Source of the DNA: CAZCPB01 sp044223975
GTDB lineage: Bacteria; Planctomycetota; Phycisphaerae; Phycisphaerales; UBA1924
Length of the DNA: 64,000 nt
Assembly: GCA_044223975.1 (NCBI GenBank)
Contig: JBGALI010000002.1
Coordinates: forward strand, 124,001-188,000
Direction of reading: 5' to 3'
Of this stretch, positions 18,625-26,976 are shown in pieces; positions within the stretch are counted from its first letter, which is position 1, and every line of letters starts with the position of its first letter. Made by a program: the position numbers and the translations under genes. The notes below the pieces were generated by a model. The model was not told where the DNA came from. It saw only the letters and a program-made list of their open reading frames with translations, and made no database searches.

Positions 18625-20520
18625 ATGCCTGATCCTGCCGCGTTCGATCCTGTCGCCGTGGTGGGCGAGCGCTTCCGCGCCGCCGTGGCCGCCGCATTTC
18701 CCCAGCTTGAAGGCCCGGTAGATCCCCTGATCACGCCCAGCCGCCAGGCGGAGTTCGGCGACTTCCAATCCAACATCGCCATGCCCCTGGCCAAGAAGCT
18801 GGGACAGAAGCCCCGCGAGGTTGCCGCGGCAATCGCGTCGAAGCTCGACGTCTCGGGCATCGCTGAGCCGCTGAACGACAAGTCCATCGCCGGCCCCGGG
18901 TTCATCAACATCCGGCTCGAGGGCGCCGCACTCTCGGGGCTGGTGGGCGCGCTCGACTCGCCCTCGCTGGGCATTGCACCGGCCGCGCCGTCGCAGACGG
19001 TCGTTGTGGACCTGATGGGCGTGAATCTGGCCAAGCAGATGCACGTCGGGCACCTGCGGTCGCCGTTCCTGGGCGATGCCCTGGCGCGGACGCTCGAACG
19101 TCTCGGCCACAAGGTCATCCGCCAGAACCACGTCGGCGACTGGGGCCTGCCCATCGCGATGGTCACGGCCCGCCTCATGAAGCTTGCCGCGGCAGGAAAA
19201 ATAGACCTTTCCAAGATCACCCTCGACCAGCTCGACGAGGCCTACAAGGCCGCCCAGGCCGAGTGCCAGCGCGACACCGACGGCCTTGCCGCGGCACGCA
19301 AGTGGGGTCACCCCAAGGCCATCGCCGAGCTCGAAGAACAGGTCAACGGCGCGACCGAGGCGTTCATGGAAGCCCGCCAGGTGCTGCTCAAGCTCCAGGC
19401 CCACGAGCCGGCGACGTTCGCGGTGTGGCAGCGCATCGCCGACGTGACCATGTCGGTGTGCCTGGCCGTGTGCAAGCGGCTCAACGTGAACTGCACCGCC
19501 GAGCACTCCGCCGGCGAGTCGAGCTACGCCGCGGAGCTGGCGCCGATGGTCGCCGAACTCGAGCAGCGCGGCATCGCCGAGCTCGACCAGGGCGCGCTGG
19601 TGATCCGCGTCGACAATCCCCCCAAGGGCCCCGACGGCGCCCCGCTCTTTGCGCCGATCAAGGAGCCATGCCTCATCCGCAAGACCGACGGGGGCTACCT
19701 CTACGCCACCACCGACATCGCCGGCATCCGCCGGCGCGTCCAGAAGCTCCACGCCGACCGGGCGGTGTACGCGATCGATGCGCGCCAGAACCTGCACCTG
19801 CGCCAGTGCTTCGCGGCCAGCCTGCGGGCCGGCTACGCCATCAACCCCATCACGAAAAAGCCCGCCGTGCTCGAGCACGCCGCCTTCGGGTCGGTGCTGG
19901 GCGAGGATGGCACGCCGTTCAAGACGCGCTCGGGCGACAACGTGAACCTCCAGTCGCTGATCGACGAGGCCGTGACGCGGGCCCGGACCGCGGTCCAGTC
20001 GCGGAGCAAGGACCTGCCCGAGTCCGACCTGGCGCGCACGGCCGAGGTGATCGGCGTCGCGGCGATGAAGTACGCCGACTTGTGCAACGACCGGGTGAAG
20101 GACTACACGTTCAGCTTCAACCGCATGCTGGCCTTCGAGGGGAACACGGGGCCCTACCTGCTGTACGCCTATGCGCGGATCCGCAACATCTTCCGCAAGG
20201 CCGCCGCGGCAGGGCAGGGTGAAGCATGGCGGGGCGCTGCTCTCGTCATCGCCGAGCCTTCGGAGAAGACCTTGGCGCTCGCGCTCCTGCGGTACCCGGG
20301 CGTGGTGCGGTCGGTCGCCGACAGCCTCGAGCCGCACCGGCTGTGCCAGTACCTCTACGAACTGGCCGGGGCGTTCAGCACGTTCTACGACGCCTGCCGC
20401 GTGATCGATGCACCCAGCGACGGGGTGCGGCTGTCGCGCCTGCGGCTGTGCGACCTGACGTCGCGGGTGCTGGCCGACGGGCTGGGCGTGCTGGGGATCC
20501 CGACCGTCGAACGGATGTGA
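18625..20520 (+). CDS. argS: Arginyl-tRNA synthetase
   Basis: Class I aminoacyl-tRNA synthetase charging tRNA-Arg; cytoplasmic, 631 residues. The N-terminal additional domain holds AEFGDFQSNIAMPLAKKLGQKPR and PGFINIRL. The catalytic HIGH motif appears as HVGH (140-143, in KQMHVGHLRSPFLGD). The KMSKS loop is degenerate (FKTRSGDNV, Lys433), as is common in ArgRS. The C-terminal DALR anticodon-binding domain includes CQYLYELAGAFSTFYDACRV. ATG 18625 matches the family N-terminus; the open frame extends upstream without support. The exbB-like gene starts 67 bases after its stop. Confidence 0.97.
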   Translation: MPDPAAFDPVAVVGERFRAAVAAAFPQLEGPVDPLITPSRQAEFGDFQSNIAMPLAKKLGQKPREVAAAIASKLDVSGIAEPLNDKSIAGPGFINIRLEGAALSGLVGALDSPSLGIAPAAPSQTVVVDLMGVNLAKQMHVGHLRSPFLGDALARTLERLGHKVIRQNHVGDWGLPIAMVTARLMKLAAAGKIDLSKITLDQLDEAYKAAQAECQRDTDGLAAARKWGHPKAIAELEEQVNGATEAFMEARQVLLKLQAHEPATFAVWQRIADVTMSVCLAVCKRLNVNCTAEHSAGESSYAAELAPMVAELEQRGIAELDQGALVIRVDNPPKGPDGAPLFAPIKEPCLIRKTDGGYLYATTDIAGIRRRVQKLHADRAVYAIDARQNLHLRQCFAASLRAGYAINPITKKPAVLEHAAFGSVLGEDGTPFKTRSGDNVNLQSLIDEAVTRARTAVQSRSKDLPESDLARTAEVIGVAAMKYADLCNDRVKDYTFSFNRMLAFEGNTGPYLLYAYARIRNIFRKAAAAGQGEAWRGAALVIAEPSEKTLALALLRYPGVVRSVADSLEPHRLCQYLYELAGAFSTFYDACRVIDAPSDGVRLSRLRLCDLTSRVLADGLGVLGIPTVERM

Positions 20521-20587
20521 CGGGCGGGGCGGACTTCCTCCGCAATTGAGCCTGCTTGCGGGCCCCGTGCGGGAATATGATCGCCCC

Positions 20588-21421
20588 ATGCATGAATCAA
20601 CGCAAGGCCGCGTGAGCGCCGCGCTGCGACGTGGACTGGTCCTGACGGCGATCGCGGCCGGCGCCGGCGTGTCGATCATGGTTGCCCGCGCCGATCCGGC
20701 CCCCGCGCCCGCCCCGGCCCCGGCCGCGTCGTCGGGGCTGTGGGCCCTGTTCACGCAGTCGTTCGACGTCTTCACGGTGCTGCTGGTGCTGGGGTCGGTG
20801 GTGGCGCTGGCGGTGGTGTTCAGCTGCGTGATGGACATCCGGCAGGCGCGGATCCTGCCGCGGCGCTCGATCGAGCGGATCAACGACCTGGCCTCGCAGA
20901 ACCTCTGGGACGAACTCGCGGAGTTCGTGGCCCGGGACGACTCGTTCGTCGGGCACGTGGTGCGGGCCGCGCTCAAGAGCGCCAAGATCTCAAGCCGCGA
21001 CGGCGTGCGCGACTCGGCGGAGCTTGCCGCGGCAGAGGAGTCCGCACGCTGGTTCCGGCGCATCGAGCTGCTCAACGTGATCGGCAACCTCGGGCCGCTG
21101 ATCGGCCTGGCCGGCACGGTGTGGGGCATGATCCTGGCGTTCACCTCGCTGGGCGAGTCGGGAGGGCAGGCGGGGCCGTCGGACCTTTCGCTGGGCATCT
21201 CCAAGGCGCTCTTTCACACGCTGCTGGGGCTCATGCTCGCGATCCCCTGCCTGCTGGTGTTCGGCATCTACCGCTCGGTGGTGGACCGCTGGTGCACGCG
21301 CGGCACGGTGATCGCCGGGGTGATCATCGAGCGGATCCCCATCGCGCGCGAAGAGGGAACCGACGAAGCGCCCCCGGCGCCCGACGCTGCCGCGCGGGGC
21401 CGAAAGAGCGCGGTGAGGTGA
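20588..21421 (+). CDS. ExbB/TolQ/MotA-family proton channel
   Basis: 277-residue inner-membrane protein with three TM segments: a signal-anchor-like N-terminus followed by a Pro/Ala linker, a helix FDVFTVLLVLGSVVALAVVFS, and the paired helices around LLNVIGNLGPLIGLAGTVWGM and ALFHTLLGLMLAIPCLLVF. The LxxIxxxAPLLGLLGTVxGM-like signature and the conserved Thr on the third helix fit ExbB/TolQ stator subunits, which use proton motive force to energise outer-membrane transport. It is followed with 1 base spacing by an ExbD-like gene, and then a second; no TonB or TolA gene is in the window. Confidence 0.9.
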   Translation: MHESTQGRVSAALRRGLVLTAIAAGAGVSIMVARADPAPAPAPAPAASSGLWALFTQSFDVFTVLLVLGSVVALAVVFSCVMDIRQARILPRRSIERINDLASQNLWDELAEFVARDDSFVGHVVRAALKSAKISSRDGVRDSAELAAAEESARWFRRIELLNVIGNLGPLIGLAGTVWGMILAFTSLGESGGQAGPSDLSLGISKALFHTLLGLMLAIPCLLVFGIYRSVVDRWCTRGTVIAGVIIERIPIAREEGTDEAPPAPDAAARGRKSAVR

Positions 21422-21422
21422 C

Positions 21423-21836
21423 ATGCGGCGGCGCATCCTCCATGCCCAGCACGGGATCGGCAAGATCAACGTCACGCCGATGATCGACGTGGTGATGTGC
21501 CTCATCATCTTCTACCTGATCGTGGGCAAGCTCGCGGCCCAGCGCGTGGTGCTGCCCAAGGCGGGGGCGGGTCTCACCGACGCCGGGCCCAAGCCCCTGG
21601 TGATCGAGGTCAGTGCGCCCGAAGGTTCCGAACTGCTGCTGAGCGTCTCGGACCGGCCGGTAGACCTGGCGGCCCTGGAGAACATCGTGCGCGACGCCTC
21701 GGGCGCCAACGCCTCGCGCCCGGTTGAGATCCGCGCGTCGCGCGACCTGACGTACGAGCGGCTGTCGCCGGTGCTCAAGGCCTGCCGCGCGGCGGGGCTG
21801 ACGAGCGTGCGCCTCGCGGCGGAGCGTGTGCGATGA
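21423..21836 (+). CDS. ExbD/TolR-family protein 1
   Basis: 137-residue single-pass protein partnering the ExbB-like channel. N-terminal cytoplasmic GKINVTPMIDVVMCLIIFYLIV contains the membrane helix with the conserved proton-carrying Asp (MIDVV). The periplasmic domain ends SVRLAAERVR. ATG 21423 is one base after the upstream stop, and the gene overlaps the next by ATGA, so the three genes are translationally coupled. Confidence 0.9.
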   Translation: MRRRILHAQHGIGKINVTPMIDVVMCLIIFYLIVGKLAAQRVVLPKAGAGLTDAGPKPLVIEVSAPEGSELLLSVSDRPVDLAALENIVRDASGANASRPVEIRASRDLTYERLSPVLKACRAAGLTSVRLAAERVR

Positions 21837-22384
21837 GCCGCGCACGATCGAGGCGGACGTCGGCGCGGGGCGCGTGGGACCTTCACTACGGCCCCAACAT
21901 GACGCCGATGGTGGACGTGGTGATGGTGATCCTGGTCTTCTTCATGGCCAGCGCATCGGTGCTGGGACCGGAGTGGTTCCTGCGGTCGAGCCTGCCGGTG
22001 GTGCGGCCGCCGTCAAAGGCGCCCGAGGTCCCGGAGGGTCCGAAGAAGGAGTTCCGCTACGAGTTCACGCTGACCCGGTCGGGCGCGGTGACGCTGGTGA
22101 CGGGCGAGGGCCTGGAGGGCGCGCCGTTCAGCGCCCTGCGCTTCCGGCTCGAGCAGTTGCGGCGCGACCACGCGACGGACACCCTGGCGGTGGTGATCCG
22201 CCCCGATGCGGGCGTGCCGTACCAGGAACTGGTGCTGATCCACGAGACGTGCCAGAAGCTGCGGATCCAGAAGGTCGGCATGATGGACCGCGAGGCGGCG
22301 CCGGCGCCCGCGCCGACCACCGAGCCCGGGCCCACGCCGACGGCTGATGCGCCGCCCGCCGCGCCCGCGCCGGGCGCGAAGTAG
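21833..22384 (+). CDS. ExbD/TolR-family protein 2
   Basis: 183-residue second ExbD-like subunit. The membrane helix NMTPMVDVVMVILVFFMASA keeps the Asp, and the periplasmic domain is followed by a Pro/Ala-rich C-terminal tail (about the last 40 residues). It starts in a 4-base overlap with the first ExbD gene. One ExbB with two different ExbDs implies either a heteromeric periplasmic dimer or two alternative motors. Confidence 0.9.
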   Translation: MSRARSRRTSARGAWDLHYGPNMTPMVDVVMVILVFFMASASVLGPEWFLRSSLPVVRPPSKAPEVPEGPKKEFRYEFTLTRSGAVTLVTGEGLEGAPFSALRFRLEQLRRDHATDTLAVVIRPDAGVPYQELVLIHETCQKLRIQKVGMMDREAAPAPAPTTEPGPTPTADAPPAAPAPGAK

Positions 22385-22391
22385 AACTTCG

Positions 22392-22976
22392 TCACCTTCG
22401 AGATTGTGCGACGATCCTTGCCGCGGCGGTGGCAAGGTCGGGGAGTGCCGTGCCCGGCGCGATCATGAGGCAGCGCTCGGGCGCGAGACCCGCGGCAATC
22501 GCGGATTCAACATCGCGCGGGGCGTCGCCGACCATCCAGGAACGTGCGAGATCGAGTTCGAGTTCCGCCGCGGCAGCGAGGATCATGCCCGAGGCGGGCT
22601 TGCGCCACGGGTCGGGCCGGGCGAAGCGCGCCACGGTGCCGCCGGGGCGCGCGGGCGAGTAGTAGATGCCCGCGAGACGCACTCCCTCGCGAGCAAGCAG
22701 CTCGCGCGTGCGGTCGTTCACGGCCTCAACCTGCTCCAGCGTGCAATGACCCATGGCGATGGCGCCCTGGTTGGAGACAACCACGAGCACAAAGCCCGCG
22801 TCGGCGAGCCGTCGGCACGCGGCAGCGGCCCCGGGGAGCAGGCGCACGAGCGCGGGATCGATCAGGTCGCCGGGGTGCGCGGTGGCGGCGGTGGCCTCGC
22901 GATTGGCGAGGATGGTGTCGTCGCGATCGAGAAAGACGGCGGGGCGCACGGGTGCAGCATACGCCGCCCCGGGCAT
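22392..22976 (-). CDS. HAD-IIIA phosphatase (GmhB-like, without zinc loop)
   Basis: 194-residue HAD-superfamily phosphatase. Motif I is VFLDRDDTI (nucleophile and general-acid Asp), motif II VVVSNQGAI, motif III the Lys in RKPASGM, and motif IV SWMVGDAPRDVES. Overall it resembles D,D-heptose-1,7-bisphosphate phosphatase GmhB. However, the CPH…CxCRKP zinc loop is replaced by YYSPARPGG…PWRKP with no cysteines, so another sugar-phosphate, histidinol-phosphate or a nucleic-acid 3'-phosphate is possible. It begins 4 bases after the stop of the terminase-like gene on the same strand, so it may belong to that operon. Confidence 0.82.
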   Translation of the reverse strand: MPGAAYAAPVRPAVFLDRDDTILANREATAATAHPGDLIDPALVRLLPGAAAACRRLADAGFVLVVVSNQGAIAMGHCTLEQVEAVNDRTRELLAREGVRLAGIYYSPARPGGTVARFARPDPWRKPASGMILAAAAELELDLARSWMVGDAPRDVESAIAAGLAPERCLMIAPGTALPDLATAAARIVAQSRR

Positions 22977-22980
22977 TCGA

Positions 22981-24732
22981 TCAGTCGATGTAGCTGGCCT
23001 GCACCGTCTTGGGCGGACGGTCGAGGTTCTGCACCATGTAGCGCAGCGCGTCGGCGGCGTGGTCGGGGCCGTCCTTGACGGGCTCCTCGCTCAGCGGCTT
23101 GCGCTCGTCAAAGTGGTACTTCTCCAGCGATTCGATGAGCTTCACGCAGCGGCGATGGATTAAAAGGCGCGGGCCGTCCTCGGCGGCCGCGGGGCTCAGG
23201 CGGGCCCGGACCAGGTCGAGACCGACGGTGGTGCGGAAGCGGCGGTCGATCACGCGGAAGCCTGCGCGGCGCACGACGTCGGCATCGCGCACGCCTGTCT
23301 GTGCGTCGGTCTGGCGACCGGCGGGGTCGGCGCCGATCCACTCCGGGCGCGGCCATGGCGCGGCGGCGAGCGCCTTGATGTGCTCGTCGAGGATCGCGCC
23401 GCTCACCACGTGCTCGCCCACGATCCAGAGCACGTTGGCGGTGTCGACCGCGGCCCACAGGATGACGGTCGGCGCGCGGTAGCCAAAGTCCATGCCGCCG
23501 ATCCATCGCACCACCTCGGCGCCCGCGGGCGGCGCCTCCCCCACCACGTGCACGCGCGGGTCGAACTCGGGATACACCGCGCCGGTGCGGCTGGCGCGGA
23601 GGCAGAGCATCTCGGCCTCCCACGTGGCGAGCGAGACGCGCCGCTTCATCGCGATGGCGTCGTCGACGGTGACGTGCCCTTCCTTTTCCAACTCTCGCTT
23701 CTTCGCGCAGCCGCGGCACTCGCGCCACAGCACGCAGTCGCCGGGGCGGTGTTGGGGATCGGCCAGCCCGGCGTCCGACGAGTCAACGCGGCACCGGTGG
23801 CGGTCGGTGCACTTCTCGAGCACATCGACGACGCCCCAGCGGAAGACCGCGCGCGTGCCCTCGGCGGACTCCTGCACGAGGCGGTGCATGAGCCCGTGGG
23901 GGAGGTGCATGGTCGAAAGGCACTGGACGCTGCCGCGGACGTCGATCGGCGTCACTCCCGCGAGACTCAAGGTCGCCGAGCGGGTGACGAGCTGCGCGGC
24001 TTCCCACACCTCGGGGTCGAACAGTTCGACCTCGTCGCAGCGGAGCTTGTGCACGCGCGTGCCGCGGACGGAGACCTGGGACTGGGCGAGCAGTTCGACC
24101 TCGGACCGGTTGACGAGGCGGAGGCGGCGGTCGGTGATGTCGCCGGAGACCATGGGCGCGAATCTGGAGCGGCCAAAGAGCCGGCGGAGGTGCGTGTGCA
24201 TGCGCCGCGACTGCTCCATCGATCCGCCGAGGATGCGGATCTCGATGCCGTGCTTGAAGACCAAGTCGAGCATGGTCGCGATGGCGCCAAGGTACGTCTT
24301 GCCCCCGCCGCGGCTGGCCCAGACGACGCTGTCGGCCGGCCCGGCAGGCTCGGTCCGATCCCACGACCGGCGGCCTTCGAAGAAGGAGTGAACGAGAAAG
24401 TCGAAGGGGGCCTGATGGCCATCGATCAGGGGCGTGGTGGGAACATGCACGTCGAGGTTGTCGATGAGCCAGCGGTGGAGCTCGGGCGCATCGGCGGGTG
24501 CGCTCCGGCAGATAGCCGGCATTTCGGTCGGGTCGGTCACTTCAATCGGCACCTGGGGAAGCTGCGGTGCTGCTGCCCTGGCGCGGGGAGCCCTTGGTTT
24601 CCTGATCGACGGGGTGTTCTGAGGAACCTGCTCGGGGAACCGGTCGGCCTTGGCCGCGGCCTTGGCCCTGGTCTTGGTTTCGGACTTGGGCGCGGCATTG
24701 GTTGCGCCCTTGGTTGCGGTCTGCCTTCCCAT
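22981..24732 (-). CDS. Phage large-terminase-like ATPase/nuclease
   Basis: 583-residue two-domain protein with the architecture of phage TerL. A basic, Ala/Lys-rich tail (residues 1-60) precedes an ATPase with Walker A ASRGGGKT (139-146) and Walker B KLRCDEVELFD (229-239). The RNase H-like nuclease has its Asp residues in GGMDFGYRAP (415), IGADPAG (469) and DHAADALRYM (557/561). Between them is a cysteine cluster (308, 314, 333, 339, 342) that could bind zinc. ATG 24732 is preferred, with GGGGGAAC upstream; an ATG at 24771 would overlap the acetyltransferase gene. No small terminase, portal, protease or capsid gene is nearby, so this is not an intact prophage. In phages the enzyme packages and cuts DNA; its role here is unknown. 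Confidence 0.88.
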   Translation of the reverse strand: MGRQTATKGATNAAPKSETKTRAKAAAKADRFPEQVPQNTPSIRKPRAPRARAAAPQLPQVPIEVTDPTEMPAICRSAPADAPELHRWLIDNLDVHVPTTPLIDGHQAPFDFLVHSFFEGRRSWDRTEPAGPADSVVWASRGGGKTYLGAIATMLDLVFKHGIEIRILGGSMEQSRRMHTHLRRLFGRSRFAPMVSGDITDRRLRLVNRSEVELLAQSQVSVRGTRVHKLRCDEVELFDPEVWEAAQLVTRSATLSLAGVTPIDVRGSVQCLSTMHLPHGLMHRLVQESAEGTRAVFRWGVVDVLEKCTDRHRCRVDSSDAGLADPQHRPGDCVLWRECRGCAKKRELEKEGHVTVDDAIAMKRRVSLATWEAEMLCLRASRTGAVYPEFDPRVHVVGEAPPAGAEVVRWIGGMDFGYRAPTVILWAAVDTANVLWIVGEHVVSGAILDEHIKALAAAPWPRPEWIGADPAGRQTDAQTGVRDADVVRRAGFRVIDRRFRTTVGLDLVRARLSPAAAEDGPRLLIHRRCVKLIESLEKYHFDERKPLSEEPVKDGPDHAADALRYMVQNLDRPPKTVQASYID

Positions 24733-24748
24733 ACTTGTTCCCCCTGAG

Positions 24749-25471
24749 TCAGCCGACCAGATCACGTCCATGCTCGAAGCCGTACGCGGTAGGGCGCGAG
24801 AGCAGGCTTGCCGCGGCTTTCACGGCGAGCTCCCACGGCGCGGTGCCGTCCGTGAGCATGCGTCGCGTGCCCTTGCCGTCGCGTGCCCAGCGCTCCACGG
24901 CGGCGCGGAGCGCGGCGCGCTTCATCTGGCGCGCGGCGCACGAGATCTCCACCAGAGTCCACGCGGCAACGCCAAGTCGGCGCAGTTCGCCGGCGAGGCG
25001 GTCATCGCGCCGTGACGGGGGCACGGGCAAGGCCCGCATTCCCGCGGCCGCAAACAGCGGCGTCCACGTTCCGGCGGCCGCGATCGCCTCGGTGAAAGGG
25101 GTCAGCGGCGCTCGCAGGTATGCGCGGACCAGGGTGGCGGCGATGCCCATCGCCCGGTAGCGCGGATCAATCGTGACGCGCGAGATGGTGCGCATGAGCG
25201 CGTTGACGGCGCGTGCGCGTTCACCGTGGCCCGCGCCGGGGACGAACTCCTCGGGCCAGAGCGATCGGCGCCACGGGCCGTTCAGCACGGGCATCGAGAC
25301 GACGAGCACTCCAGCGAGCGCACCCTCGTCGCGCGCAGAGAGCCCCAGCACGGGCGGCGCGGGGCGACCGGCGCGGTAGTGAAATCGCGCGAGCGCTTCG
25401 TAATCGCCCGGCGCGGCGCGAGAGATGGTGACCGCCGCCGTTTCGACGGTCCACGGAGCGTGCAGCGGCAT
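24749..25471 (-). CDS. GNAT acetyltransferase-like protein (Mom/COG2401-type)
   Basis: 240-residue predicted N-acyltransferase. The fold is seen as LARFHYRAGRPAPP, a strand LAGVLVVSMPVL, the acetyl-CoA motif region TISRVTIDPRYRAMGIAATLVRAYLR (R/QxxGxA loop), and a C-terminal strand near WTPLFAAAGMRAL. The C-terminal 70 residues are helical and basic. From memory of the families, the FHY-RAGRPA and ISRV-DPRYR segments recall the acyltransferase half of COG2401 proteins, where GNAT and an ABC ATPase are one polypeptide, and the Mom DNA-modification relatives. The ABC ATPase is the gene immediately upstream, 3 bases away. Acylation of DNA, protein or a small molecule cannot be told apart here. 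Confidence 0.7.
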   Translation of the reverse strand: MPLHAPWTVETAAVTISRAAPGDYEALARFHYRAGRPAPPVLGLSARDEGALAGVLVVSMPVLNGPWRRSLWPEEFVPGAGHGERARAVNALMRTISRVTIDPRYRAMGIAATLVRAYLRAPLTPFTEAIAAAGTWTPLFAAAGMRALPVPPSRRDDRLAGELRRLGVAAWTLVEISCAARQMKRAALRAAVERWARDGKGTRRMLTDGTAPWELAVKAAASLLSRPTAYGFEHGRDLVG

Positions 25472-25474
25472 GCG

Positions 25475-26182
25475 TCACCCCCTTGAAACAGTCTCCCGCC
25501 GCGGCGGCGCGCCGAGACTGGTGCGGACGATGCACGCCGCGCCAATCCACGCCGCCAGGTCCTCGCGCGAGGAGGCGGCGACGATGCATACGCGCGGGTT
25601 TCGACCGGCCCAGCGCGAGAGCGACGCGGCGAGTGATCGCGCGGTCGGGCCGTCGAGGCCCGACGTGAACTCGTCGATGAGCAATATGCAGCGCGGCGTT
25701 CGGAGTGCGCGGCTCATGGCGAGGGCGATGGAGGCACGGGCACGCTCGCCGTCGGACAGCTCGCGCACCGGTCGGGCAAGAAGCATGGCCTCGCCCAAGC
25801 CAGCCGCGCCGAGCGTGCGGAGGCGCTCGGTGAGAGAGCCGGGAATCAGATCGATTAGCGGGCGCATCGTGCGAGCGGGCGTGATGGCCACGGCGCGAAC
25901 AACGGGCGTGCCGCGACGGCGCACGCGGCGAGCCAGGGCACGCAGGAGCGTGCTCTTGCCCGAACCGCTGGGACCGACGATGAGGGTGAGCCCGCCGCGG
26001 CGCGAGTCGTGATCGAGGCGCGCGGCAAGGCGGCGGGTGTCAAGCGCGGCGGTGGAGCGGGCCCGGCGCACCGCGAGGCCGAACGTCGCGCACGCGCGGA
26101 GCAGCACGCGGCTGGGACGACCGGGCGTTGAGACGATCCGGACGGATGGAGCCTTCCGCCCGGGTGCGGCGCGGGCGCTCAC
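25475..26182 (-). CDS. Stand-alone ABC-type ATPase (COG2401-like)
   Basis: 235-residue soluble ABC ATPase: Walker A GPSGSGKST (70-78), signature ELSDGERARASIAL (LSDGE at 142-146), Walker B CILLIDEFTSGLD (165-177). There is no membrane domain and no permease gene nearby, so it is not a transporter component. It overlaps the upstream HTH gene by ATGA at 26179-26182 and precedes the GNAT gene by 3 bases. It probably works with the acyltransferase as the split counterpart of a fused ATPase-acetyltransferase protein. Confidence 0.85.
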   Translation of the reverse strand: MSARAAPGRKAPSVRIVSTPGRPSRVLLRACATFGLAVRRARSTAALDTRRLAARLDHDSRRGGLTLIVGPSGSGKSTLLRALARRVRRRGTPVVRAVAITPARTMRPLIDLIPGSLTERLRTLGAAGLGEAMLLARPVRELSDGERARASIALAMSRALRTPRCILLIDEFTSGLDGPTARSLAASLSRWAGRNPRVCIVAASSREDLAAWIGAACIVRTSLGAPPRRETVSRG

Positions 26183-26832
26183 GACGCCGCTCCGGCGTGC
26201 ATGGCCTCGATGGCGCGGAGGTGGGCGCGGGCGGCGTGAAGGCCGATGCCCAGGGTGCGTGCCGCGGCGGTGACGGTCTTGCCGTGGAGCACGACCAGCT
26301 CGCCGACGCGCCGGCGCTCGGTCGGCCAGGCGGCCGAGTCACCGAGCATCTCGGCGCGTTCGAGGCGGGCGGCCACGAACACGAATAGGGGCGAGGTCAT
26401 CCGGCGGACCGCTCGCTTCAGGTTGCGCCCGAGACGGCGGGCCGTGATGCGGACGCGGTCCTTCGGCGGGGTGTTGGCCGCATCGCTCGACGACCGATCG
26501 GCGGCGACGTGCATCTGCGCGAGTTGATAGAGGGAGTGTCCGTCCCGGAAGACGCTTTCGACCAGAACCCGTTCGGCGTGGACGAGGTGCCGGGCACGCT
26601 GGCACAGGACGGTGGAGGTGTCGAGTCCGGTGTGGCGGCGGAGATCGATGACGGCTCGGGAGGGACGGCGAATGACGCCGCCCGGATCGAGCCGGAGGGG
26701 CTGGGTGGAGGGATCGAGCGTGGACGGTCGGATGGGGATCGCACGGCCGATCAAGCTCGGTGAATTTTGATTTGCGAAAGACATGTTCAACAAGTGTGAA
26801 GAAACGGGCTTGGCTGCGAGCGATCCGGTCAT
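26179..26832 (-). CDS. HTH protein, sigma-region-4-like, first gene of the phage-like operon
   Basis: 217-residue cytoplasmic protein of uncertain family. The N-terminal third is disordered (Pro/Ser/Asn-rich); the middle is helical and basic (RARHLVHAERVLVESVFRD). The C-terminus has a helix-turn-helix, ELVVLHGKTVTAAARTLG followed by IGLHAARAHLRAIEAM, like sigma-70 region 4 or a phage transcription activator. ATG 26832 has GGGAGG about 7 bases upstream, and the much longer open frame is not supported. It leads the operon with its promoter back-to-back to that of the S24 repressor. It may act as an operon activator or a dedicated sigma-like factor. Confidence 0.65.
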   Translation of the reverse strand: MTGSLAAKPVSSHLLNMSFANQNSPSLIGRAIPIRPSTLDPSTQPLRLDPGGVIRRPSRAVIDLRRHTGLDTSTVLCQRARHLVHAERVLVESVFRDGHSLYQLAQMHVAADRSSSDAANTPPKDRVRITARRLGRNLKRAVRRMTSPLFVFVAARLERAEMLGDSAAWPTERRRVGELVVLHGKTVTAAARTLGIGLHAARAHLRAIEAMHAGAAS

Positions 26833-26898
26833 CTCTGCCTCCCTTCCGCGAGCGCCTCCCGGCCTTGCGAGGTTCACAGCCGGGTGAACCTCGATTGG

Positions 26899-26966
26899 AA
26901 AGTTGTACGCGTTAGGTAAAAAGTTGCAAGGTAGATGTTGACTGATTGATTGCTTTTTGTAAGGTA
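26899..26966. promoter_or_regulatory. Back-to-back promoters and repeats between repressor and phage-like operon
   Basis: In AT-rich DNA, the minus-strand promoter reads TTGCAA (26924-26929), 16-base spacer, TACAAC (26902-26907 reverse complement). The plus-strand promoter reads TTGACT (26938-26943), 16-base spacer, TAAGGT (26960-26965). The two -35 boxes are 8 bases apart. Direct repeats AAGTTG (26900 and 26921) and AGGTA (26914, 26929, 26962) overlap them and are candidate operators. The plus-strand start site would fall only about 5 bases before ATG 26977, giving a nearly leaderless repressor mRNA. Confidence 0.55.
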
Positions 26967-26976
26967 TGTCCACGCG

